Source: Janthinobacterium psychrotolerans
GTDB lineage: Bacteria > Pseudomonadota > Gammaproteobacteria > Burkholderiales > Burkholderiaceae_D
Direction of reading: 5' to 3'
Length of the DNA: 64,000 bases
Assembly: GCF_001677885.1 (NCBI RefSeq)
Contig: NZ_LOCQ01000053.1
Coordinates: forward strand, 158,631 to 222,630
This document shows, in pieces, positions 57,605 through 64,000 of the stretch. The notes below the pieces were generated by a model, which did no database searches, had not been told where the DNA came from, and saw only the letters and a program-made list of their open reading frames with translations. A program made the position numbers and the translations under genes. Position 1 is the first letter of the stretch. Every line of letters starts with the position of its first letter.

Positions 57605-58363
57605 ATGACACCAGAGCTATTGTCTCCAACCCTGCCCACCGTGAACGTGGAAGTGTTGCGTGCGCGTTGCGCGACCTGCAGCATGCACCAGTTGTGCCTG
57701 CCCATGGGACTCGACATGGGCGATATGGATCGCCTTGACCAGATCATCGGCCGCCGCCGCAAGATTGCGCGCGGCGTCTCGCTGTTCCGTATCGGCGACG
57801 CCTTCCAGAACCTGTACGCGATCCGCCTGGGCCACTTCAAGACTTACCAGATCAATCCTGGTGGCGAGGAGCAGGTGACGGGCTTCCAGATGGCCGGCGA
57901 ACTGCTGGGCATGGACGCCATCAGCGCTGACCGCCATCATTGCAATGCGGTGGCGCTGGAAGACAGCGAAGTGTGTGAAATTCCATTTTCCAGCCTGGAA
58001 CAATTGCTGGGCAATATGCCGACCCTGCTGCGCCATTTCCACCGCATGATGAGCCAGGAAATCACGCGCGAGCAAAGCGTGATGCTGTTGCTGGGCAATA
58101 TGCAGGCAACCCAGCGCTTTGCCGCCTTTATCGTCAACCTGGCGTCGCGCTATGAGGCGCGCGGCTATTCGGGCAGCAATTTCCAGCTGCGCATGTCGCG
58201 CGAGGAAATCGGCAACTACCTGGGCCTGACCATCGAGAGCATCAGCCGCTTGCTGTCGAAATTCAAGAAGGAAGGCTGGCTGCGCGTGTCGAACCGCGAG
58301 ATCGAGATCCTGCAGCCTGCCAAATTGAAAGCCATTACGGCCGGCACCGACATCTGCAAGTAA
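57605..58363 (+). CDS. fnr: FNR oxygen-sensing transcriptional regulator
   Basis: 252 residues from ATG 57605 (AAAAGG 8 bp upstream; an ATG two codons earlier is too close to it). Four cysteines for the oxygen-labile 4Fe-4S cluster: C22, C25, C31 (CATCSMHQLC) and C124 (EVCEIPF). Cyclic-nucleotide-fold sensor, dimer helix, and helix-turn-helix with recognition helix TIESISRLLSKFKKEG; E, S and R match FNR and predict TTGAT-N4-ATCAA binding. An ideal box stands before ccoN. Convergent with fixH; the two stop codons touch. Confidence 0.94.
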   Translation: MTPELLSPTLPTVNVEVLRARCATCSMHQLCLPMGLDMGDMDRLDQIIGRRRKIARGVSLFRIGDAFQNLYAIRLGHFKTYQINPGGEEQVTGFQMAGELLGMDAISADRHHCNAVALEDSEVCEIPFSSLEQLLGNMPTLLRHFHRMMSQEITREQSVMLLLGNMQATQRFAAFIVNLASRYEARGYSGSNFQLRMSREEIGNYLGLTIESISRLLSKFKKEGWLRVSNREIEILQPAKLKAITAGTDICK

Positions 58364-58888
58364 TCACAGCTCGCTGTCGGCGCGCAGCGTGATGCTGCGC
58401 TGGGCCGGCCAGGTCCAGATGCCCGACAAGCGCCATTCGCGCTTGCCGTCTTCCACCAGTACCTGCCAGCGGCTGCGCTCGAGCATCGGCAGCGAGACCG
58501 AAAAATTGCCTTGCGCATCGGGCTGCACCATCAGGCGGATATCTTTTTCCGGCAGGGTCGCATGCGCCAGGTGCAGCTGCAAGGGCTGCTGCCAGGCCTT
58601 GCCGAAGCTGTGCACGGAACCGGTGATGCGCGACTGCGCCACGTCATACGCCACGCTGGCATCCATCGCCAGGTTGCTGGCCACCGTGTCGCGGCGCAAG
58701 TCCTGGTTGATGGCCTTGCCTTGCTTGTAATAGTCGCCGACCACCAGCGCGTCGGGCTGCGTAAATGCGATATAGCCCATGAAGCTGCCGACCACTACCG
58801 ACAGGCCGGGGCCGATCATCAGCAGCCACGGCCAGCGGTGCTTGTACCAGGGGGCGACGGGGACTTGCAATTTGGCTGATTTGGACAC
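58364..58888 (-). CDS. fixH: FixH/CcoH family cbb3 oxidase assembly protein
   Basis: 174 residues from a GTG at 58888, which has GGAG 5 bp upstream; a longer frame would run into ccoG. One N-terminal membrane helix (about 22-45: RWPWLLMIGPGLSVVVGSFM) and a periplasmic immunoglobulin-like domain. FixH and CcoH proteins assist assembly and stability of the cbb3-type oxidase. Last gene of the ccoNOQPG-fixH operon; 16 bp after ccoG. Confidence 0.88.
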   Translation of the reverse strand: MSKSAKLQVPVAPWYKHRWPWLLMIGPGLSVVVGSFMGYIAFTQPDALVVGDYYKQGKAINQDLRRDTVASNLAMDASVAYDVAQSRITGSVHSFGKAWQQPLQLHLAHATLPEKDIRLMVQPDAQGNFSVSLPMLERSRWQVLVEDGKREWRLSGIWTWPAQRSITLRADSEL

Positions 58889-58904
58889 TTTTTCTCCTTC
58901 CTGT

Positions 58905-60296
58905 TTAACGCGGCACGATAAATACCGCGCTTTCGCGCACATGCAATGACGGATCGTCAAGCGACTGCAGCTCGATCTGGATCTTGTTCGAGCCTTTTTC
59001 TCCCACCCCGTGCGGCACGCGCAAACGTACCGGCCAGCCCAGCGTTTCGGTCGGCTGCAGGGTCACTTCGTCGCGCGTGATCAAGGCCAGGCCGGGCAGG
59101 CCCGACACCGCGATCCTGAAACGCTGCGACTGTTCCGAGGTGTTCATGATCTGCAGGCGGTACACGTTTTCAATCATGCCGTCTTCCACTTCGCGGCCCA
59201 TCGAGCCGCGGTCGCGGATCACGTCCATTTTCAATGGCGTGCGCAGGAACAGCGAGGTACAGACGGCGACGATGATCAGCGCCAGGATGGACGTGTAGAT
59301 CAGCACGCGCGGGCGCATGGCGCGGCGGCGGATCTGCTGCGAATTGAAGTTGTTTTCCATCGCATGGTCGGTGCTGTAGCGGATCAGCCCGCGCGGCCGC
59401 TCGACCTTGTCCATCACGCTGTTGCAGGCGTCGACGCAGGCGGCGCAGCCGATGCATTCGTATTGCAGGCCATTGCGGATATCGATGCCGGTCGGGCACA
59501 CCTGCACGCACAGGGTGCAGTCGATGCAGTCGCCCAGCCTGGCCTGCGTGCCGTCTTTGGCGGCTTTCTTGTTCAGCGCGCCGCGTGGTTCGCCGCGTTT
59601 GTCATCGTAGGTGATGATCAGGGTGTCCTGGTCGAACATGGCGCTCTGGAAGCGCGCATACGGGCACATGTATTTGCACACCTGTTCGCGCAGCCAGCCC
59701 GCGTTGCCGTAGGTGGCCAGGCTGTAGAACAGAATCCAGAACCACTCCCACGGACCGAAATTGAAGGTCCGCACTTCGTGCACCAGGTCCTGGATCGGCG
59801 TGAAGTAGCCGACAAAGGTAAAGCCCGTCCACAGGGCGATCGCACCCCAGGCCAGGTGCTTGGCGACTTTCTTGCCGGTCTTGCGCACGGAAGGACCCTG
59901 GCGGTCGAGCGCCATGCGCGCGCTGCGCGTGCCTTCGATCTTGCGTTCGACCCACAGGAAGATTTCGGTATACACCGTTTGCGGACAGGAAAAGCCGCAC
60001 CAGACCCGCCCGGCAATGGCGGTGACGAGGAACAGCAGATATGCCGCGATGATCAGCAGAGCCGCCAGATAAATGAAATCCTGCGGCCACAGCACCACGC
60101 CGAAAATGTAGAACTTGCGCGTGGTCAAGTCGAACAGCAGGGCTTGCCTGCCGTTCCAGTTGAGCCACGGCAAGCCGTAGAACGCCAGCTGGGTGAGCCA
60201 CACGCACACCCAGCGCCATGTCGCATAGCGTCCTTTGGCCTCGCGAGGGTAGATCTGCTCGCGGGCCGCATACATCTTGATGACTTGGGGTTCCAT
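58905..60296 (-). CDS. ccoG: Cytochrome c oxidase accessory protein CcoG
   Basis: 463 residues. Five membrane helices, an N-terminal WCGFSCPQTVYTEIF motif, two ferredoxin-type 4Fe-4S clusters (CIDCTLCVQVCPTGIDIRNG, CIGCAACVDACNSV) and a C-terminal periplasmic IG-like domain. CcoG (FixG, RdxA) is a cupric reductase that prepares copper for the CuB site of cbb3 oxidase. Lies 4 bp downstream of ccoP. Confidence 0.95.
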   Translation of the reverse strand: MEPQVIKMYAAREQIYPREAKGRYATWRWVCVWLTQLAFYGLPWLNWNGRQALLFDLTTRKFYIFGVVLWPQDFIYLAALLIIAAYLLFLVTAIAGRVWCGFSCPQTVYTEIFLWVERKIEGTRSARMALDRQGPSVRKTGKKVAKHLAWGAIALWTGFTFVGYFTPIQDLVHEVRTFNFGPWEWFWILFYSLATYGNAGWLREQVCKYMCPYARFQSAMFDQDTLIITYDDKRGEPRGALNKKAAKDGTQARLGDCIDCTLCVQVCPTGIDIRNGLQYECIGCAACVDACNSVMDKVERPRGLIRYSTDHAMENNFNSQQIRRRAMRPRVLIYTSILALIIVAVCTSLFLRTPLKMDVIRDRGSMGREVEDGMIENVYRLQIMNTSEQSQRFRIAVSGLPGLALITRDEVTLQPTETLGWPVRLRVPHGVGEKGSNKIQIELQSLDDPSLHVRESAVFIVPR

Positions 60297-60300
60297 TACA

Positions 60301-61227
60301 TTACTTCACAGGGACCGTTGGCTGGGGGTTCGACAGGCTCCAGATATAGGCCGACAGCACATGCACTTTCGACTCGCCAAGGAAGTCGCCGAAGGCCGGC
60401 ATGGTGTTGTTGCGGCCCTTGCGGATGGTTTCCATGATGGTGTCGGCGCTGCCGCCATACAGCCAGATCTTGTCGGTCAGGTTAGGCGCGCCGAGCTGCG
60501 CGTTGCCCTTGGCGTCGGCGCCATGGCAGGCCATGCAGGCGCCGAATTTCGATTTGCCCAGCACCGATTTGACCGGGTCCGAGGTCGAGCCCGACAGGCT
60601 CAGCACGTAATGGGCCACGTTCTCGATATCCTGTTCCGAACCCAGGGCCGCGCCCATCGGGATCATGATGCCGTTACGGCCGTGCATGATGGTGGTCTTG
60701 ATGATGTCGGGGTCGCCGCCATACAGCCAGTCCTTGTCGGTCAGGTTGGGAAAGCCCTTGTTGCCGCGTGCATCCGAACCATGGCACTGCGCGCAGTAGG
60801 TCAGGAACAGGCGCTGGCCGATGGCGTTCGCTTGCGGATCGGCGGCCACGGTTTTCAGGTCCTGCTTCAGGTACTTGTCGAACAGGGGGCCGTAGTCGGC
60901 TTCCGCTTTTTTCAGCTCCTGCTCGTACTGGCCCGACGATTTCCAGCCCAGCTTGCCCGCATAGGTACCCAGGCCCGGATACAGGAACAGATACGCCAGC
61001 GCGAACACGATGGTGATGTAGAACAGCCACATCCACCAGCGCGGCATCGGCGTATTGAGTTCCTTCAGGTCTTCGTCCCACACGTGGCCGGTGGTGCCGT
61101 CGGCCGGCGCGCCCGGCAGTACCGTCACCTTCGACTGCGAGTACAGCAGCACGCCGCAGCCGATGATGCCCAACAGCGACAGCACGACAATATAAATATT
61201 CCAGAAACCACTGGTAAAGTCAGACAT
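60301..61227 (-). CDS. ccoP: cbb3 oxidase diheme subunit III
   Basis: 308 residues. Two N-terminal membrane helices (about 8-30 and 60-80) and two cytochrome c domains, each with a CxxCH heme site: CAQCHGSD (about 136-143) and CMACHGAD (about 220-227), with distal methionines in GIMIPMG and NTMPAFG. Passes electrons from soluble cytochromes to CcoO. Overlaps ccoQ by 8 bp. Confidence 0.95.
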   Translation of the reverse strand: MSDFTSGFWNIYIVVLSLLGIIGCGVLLYSQSKVTVLPGAPADGTTGHVWDEDLKELNTPMPRWWMWLFYITIVFALAYLFLYPGLGTYAGKLGWKSSGQYEQELKKAEADYGPLFDKYLKQDLKTVAADPQANAIGQRLFLTYCAQCHGSDARGNKGFPNLTDKDWLYGGDPDIIKTTIMHGRNGIMIPMGAALGSEQDIENVAHYVLSLSGSTSDPVKSVLGKSKFGACMACHGADAKGNAQLGAPNLTDKIWLYGGSADTIMETIRKGRNNTMPAFGDFLGESKVHVLSAYIWSLSNPQPTVPVK

Positions 61228-61420
61228 GGCTGCGCTCCTCTTTTGCCACTCCGGCGTCGGCCGGATAGTCCAGCGCTTCGTCGGCGAACGGCAAATTGGC
61301 CGCCGCGTCGAAGTCCTTGTTGCTGCGGCTGAAAGTCCACCACAGGATGCCCACGAACGTCGTAAAGGAAACCACCGTCATGACGCTGCTGGCGCTGTCG
61401 AACAGATTCTCGATTGCCAT
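61220..61420 (-). CDS. ccoQ: cbb3 oxidase small subunit CcoQ
   Basis: 66 residues. A single membrane helix (about 12-30: SVMTVVSFTTFVGILWWTFS) followed by a charged tail with FDAAANLPFADE, as in CcoQ. Stabilises the assembled complex. Lies 1 bp after ccoO and overlaps ccoP by 8 bp, so the gene order ccoNOQP is complete. Confidence 0.93.
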   Translation of the reverse strand: MAIENLFDSASSVMTVVSFTTFVGILWWTFSRSNKDFDAAANLPFADEALDYPADAGVAKEERSHV

Positions 61421-61421
61421 G

Positions 61422-62036
61422 CTAATTCCTCGTTTTGATTAATGTGCCCAGGCCTTGCAGGTAGGCCACCAGGGCGTCTTCTTCCGTCTTGTCCTGCAGC
61501 TGCGCCGGACCGGCCTTGATTTCTTCTTCGCTGTACGGCTGGCCCAGGCGTTTGAGAGCGCGCATCTTCGGCACGATCTCGTCGGGCACCAGCCTGGTCT
61601 TGGCCAGCCATGGGTAGGACGGCATGTTCGACTCGGGCACCACGTCGCGCGGATTGTTCAGGTGGGTGCGGTGCCATTCGTCGCTGTAGCGCGCGCCGAC
61701 CCTTGCCAGGTCGGGGCCGGTACGTTTGGAACCCCACTGGAACGGACGGTCGTAGACGAACTCGCCGGCCACCGAATAATGGCCATAGCGCTCGGTTTCC
61801 GCGCGCAGCGGACGCACCATCTGCGAGTGGCAGTTGTAGCAGCCTTCGCGCACATAGATGTCGCGGCCGGCCAGGCGCAGCGGCGAATACGGCTTCAGGC
61901 CGGCGATCGGCTCGGTGGTGCTCTTCTGGAAGAACAGCGGCACGATTTCAACGGCGCCGCCGACGCTGATCACCAGGGTGACCAGGCCGATCAGCAGCCA
62001 GGGGTTTTTTTCAATCCATGCATGTGAGAATTTCAT
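61422..62036 (-). CDS. ccoO: cbb3 oxidase monoheme subunit II
   Basis: 204 residues. N-terminal membrane anchor (about 12-32), then a single cytochrome c domain with the heme motif [15 protein letters not shown] and axial Met in the [13 protein letters not shown] segment. Carries electrons from CcoP to the catalytic subunit. 15 bp after ccoN. Confidence 0.95.
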   Translation of the reverse strand: MKFSHAWIEKNPWLLIGLVTLVISVGGAVEIVPLFFQKSTTEPIAGLKPYSPLRLAGRDIYVREGCYNCHSQMVRPLRAETERYGHYSVAGEFVYDRPFQWGSKRTGPDLARVGARYSDEWHRTHLNNPRDVVPESNMPSYPWLAKTRLVPDEIVPKMRALKRLGQPYSEEEIKAGPAQLQDKTEEDALVAYLQGLGTLIKTRN

Positions 62037-62051
62037 TTGCTTTCGCTCCTA

Positions 62052-63479
62052 TCAGGCGTGCGCCGCGTTCAGTTCCGGGATGCGTGCGACCGGCACCTTG
62101 GTGCCGCGCAAGGTCATGTAGGTGTTGTAGCCCATCACGCACATGCCAGCCAGGTACAGCAGGCCGCCGCCGACGCGCACCACGTAGTACGGATAGGTCG
62201 CCTTGACGCCTTCGACAAAGGTGTAGGTCAGGGTACCGTCCGGGTTGACCGCGCGCCACATCAGGCCCTGCATCACGCCGGCAATCCACATCGCGGCGAT
62301 ATACAGCACGATGCCGATGGTGGCGACCCAGAAATGCAGGTCGACCAGGCGCGTGCTGTACATCTTGGTCTGGCCAGCCACGCGCGGCAGCAGGTAGTAG
62401 ATCGAGCCCATGGTGATGAAGCCGACCCAGCCCAGGGCGCCCGCATGCACGTGGGCCACGGTCCAGTCGGTGTAGTGCGACAGCGAGTTGATGGTCTTGA
62501 TCGACATCATCGGGCCTTCGAAGGTGGCGATGCCGTAGAACGACAGCGAGACGATCATGAATTTCAGGATCGGGTCGGTGCGCAGCTTGTGCCAGGCGCC
62601 CGACAGGGTCATGATGCCGTTGATCATGCCGCCCCAGCTTGGCGCCAGCAGCACCAGCGAGAACACCATGCCGATCGATTGCGTCCAGTCCGGCAGGGCC
62701 GTGTAGTGCAGGTGGTGCGGGCCGGCCCACATGTAGGTGAAGATCAGCGCCCAGAAGTGGACGATCGACAGGCGGTACGAGTAGACGGGGCGCTCGGCCT
62801 GTTTCGGGATGAAGTAATACACCATGCCCAGGTAGCCGGCGGTCAGGATGAAGCCCACCGCGTTATGGCCGTACCACCATTGAATCATGGCGTCCTGCAC
62901 GCCGGCATAGGCCGAGTAGGATTTGGTGAACGAGGCCGGCATGACGGCGCCATTGACGACGTGCAAAATGGTCACGGCCAGGATGTAGGCGCCGAAGAAC
63001 CAGTTGGCCACGTAGATATGCTTGACCTTGCGCTTGATGAGCGTGCCGAAAAACACGATGGCGTAGGCGATCCAGACCACTGCGATCAAAATCGAGATTG
63101 GCCATTCGAGTTCGGCGTATTCCTTGCCGCGCGTCAGGCCCATCGGCAGCGAGACGACCGCGCACAGGATCACCGCCTGCCAGCCCCAGAAGGTAAAGGC
63201 GGCCAGCTTGTCGGAAAACAGGCGTACCTGGCAGGTGCGTTGCACCACGTAGTACGAGGTGGCGAACAGGCCGCAGATGCCGAACGCAAAAATGACCGCA
63301 TTCGTGTGCAGCGGACGCAAACGGCCGTAGGTGAGCCACGGTATGTCGAGGTTCAGGGCAGGCCAGGCCAGCTGGGCGGCGATAATCACGCCGACCAGCA
63401 TGCCGATGACGCCCCATACCACAGTAGCGACCGCGAATTGCTTCACGATCTTGTAGTTATAGTTCAGCGATTGATCCAC
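62052..63479 (-). CDS. ccoN: cbb3 oxidase catalytic subunit I
   Basis: 475 residues with twelve membrane helices and a GTG start preceded by GGGAG. Heme and copper ligands are visible: [10 protein letters not shown] (low-spin heme), [11 protein letters not shown] (CuB His), [13 protein letters not shown] (CuB His pair) and [14 protein letters not shown] (high- and low-spin heme His). It reduces oxygen with high affinity and pumps protons, for growth at low oxygen. An FNR box lies 67-80 bp upstream. ccoI and ccoS, which often accompany this operon, are not seen in the window. Confidence 0.96.
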   Translation of the reverse strand: MDQSLNYNYKIVKQFAVATVVWGVIGMLVGVIIAAQLAWPALNLDIPWLTYGRLRPLHTNAVIFAFGICGLFATSYYVVQRTCQVRLFSDKLAAFTFWGWQAVILCAVVSLPMGLTRGKEYAELEWPISILIAVVWIAYAIVFFGTLIKRKVKHIYVANWFFGAYILAVTILHVVNGAVMPASFTKSYSAYAGVQDAMIQWWYGHNAVGFILTAGYLGMVYYFIPKQAERPVYSYRLSIVHFWALIFTYMWAGPHHLHYTALPDWTQSIGMVFSLVLLAPSWGGMINGIMTLSGAWHKLRTDPILKFMIVSLSFYGIATFEGPMMSIKTINSLSHYTDWTVAHVHAGALGWVGFITMGSIYYLLPRVAGQTKMYSTRLVDLHFWVATIGIVLYIAAMWIAGVMQGLMWRAVNPDGTLTYTFVEGVKATYPYYVVRVGGGLLYLAGMCVMGYNTYMTLRGTKVPVARIPELNAAHA

Positions 63480-63545
63480 AAAGACTCCCTGGAATGTCTA
63501 TTTATGATGGTGGCCAGAGGTTAAGTGTTTGGAGTCTAAAAAACT

Positions 63546-63559
63546 TTGATGTGGATCAA
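63546..63559. promoter_or_regulatory. FNR box of the cco operon
   Basis: TTGATGTGGATCAA, exact TTGAT-N4-ATCAA. On the minus strand a weak -10 (TTAACC, 63519-63524) stands at the spacing expected for class II FNR activation (site centred near -41.5). The FNR gene at 57605 is the likely regulator. Confidence 0.85.
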
Positions 63560-63705
63560 AATTCCCCAGATGAAAGATGGCGAGCACAGCGGCAGCAAAA
63601 CAAATGCTGACCTGGGTGAAAAAGGCTATGTCAGCGAAAACGGTGGGAACGCCGTGAAATTTCTGCGGTCTAACTGGTCAGGTATTGCCTTTCAAGGAGC
63701 CGATC

Positions 63706-64000
63706 ATGGATACAGCCCAGTGGCAGGCCTTCGCCAGGCAATTCCCGCAACTGTCGCACCGTCAGCGCCTTGCCAGCAGCGATTTATTGCGCACCATCGC
63801 GCCACAGGTTGCGGCCGTCACCCTGATCGAGCAGACAGCGCAGGCGCAACTGCATTGTCCGGCATGTCTATCGACACATTTCCACCGGCATGGCCAGGTC
63901 CATGGCCTGCAGCGCTATCGCTGCGTGCCCTGCCGCAAAACCTTCAACGCCTTGAGCGGCACGCCGCTGGCGCACCTGCACCACAAGGAACGCTGGCTGG
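63706..64000 (+). CDS. IS1595-type transposase, 3' end outside the window
   Basis: 98 codons are visible, from an ATG with AAGGAG upstream to the window edge. The N-terminus carries a zinc ribbon (CPACLSTHFHRHG, then RYRCVPCRKTFNALSGTPLA) and HLHHKERWL, the usual start of IS1595-family transposases; the catalytic domain lies beyond the edge. I could not identify the left terminal repeat with confidence in 63560-63700. Its closeness to the cco operon may explain the absence of ccoI/ccoS here. Confidence 0.78.
   Translation, partial: MDTAQWQAFARQFPQLSHRQRLASSDLLRTIAPQVAAVTLIEQTAQAQLHCPACLSTHFHRHGQVHGLQRYRCVPCRKTFNALSGTPLAHLHHKERWL

Overview
The window is GC-rich, densely packed proteobacterial DNA. 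Gene content and style (cbb3 oxidase with FNR, Mod operon, RND pump, manganese catalase, many MCP/hybrid-kinase type sensors, CTGT-N8-ACAG LexA box) point to a betaproteobacterium of the Oxalobacteraceae (Janthinobacterium/Duganella/Massilia group). That placement is inference from protein character, not from a marker gene. No rRNA, tRNA, CRISPR array or prophage was seen.

Layout. 1-2.4 kb: 3' part of an AraC regulator and a HipBA-type toxin-antitoxin pair with a very AT-rich control region. 2.4-10.3 kb: chemoreceptor, large MscS-type channel, DfsB/ClbS protein, and a two-gene NAD cassette (nadE-nadM) whose 3' end carries a 78-bp tandem duplication containing a REP-like palindrome. 10.3-16.5 kb: a stress-flavoured cluster (17M-type stress protein, small very hydrophilic proteins, SDR-DoxX fusion with a DUF2269 membrane protein, manganese catalase, ZIP transporter). 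16.7-27.5 kb: PLP dehydratase, RND efflux operon with a DUF1349 gene at its end, DUF2165 protein with a divergent SufR-like regulator, MFS exporter with a divergent LysR regulator. 27.8-34.9 kb: M16 metallopeptidase, then a GlrK / QseG-like / GlrR two-component operon followed by a BON-domain gene with a full sigma-54 promoter.

34.9-46 kb is a complete L-rhamnose locus. On the minus strand it runs rhaR-rhaS-rhaT-rhaP-rhaQ-rhaU-rhaK, the order described in rhizobia; divergent from it are a fused aldolase/dehydrogenase (rhaD) and the isomerase (rhaI). Together they import rhamnose and take it to DHAP and lactate. Direct repeats in the divergent region look like RhaR operators.

46-64 kb: a bile-acid-symporter-like protein, an AlbA_2 (Schlafen-like) ATP-binding protein, a radical SAM + UdgX-type uracil-DNA glycosylase operon behind a perfect LexA box, a modABC-modE operon behind a ModE-like palindrome, a hybrid histidine kinase, fnr, and the ccoNOQPG-fixH respiratory operon with a perfect FNR box. 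The window ends inside an IS1595-type transposase gene.

The most interesting signals are regulatory: (i) two TGTC-N10-GACA sites, a consensus IHF site and a consensus -24/-12 promoter between glrR and the BON gene, which predict a GlrR/sigma-54 target next to its own regulator; (ii) the SOS box in front of the radical SAM/UdgX pair, a poorly described DNA-repair system; (iii) a REP-like family and a local duplication that has copied one of its members.
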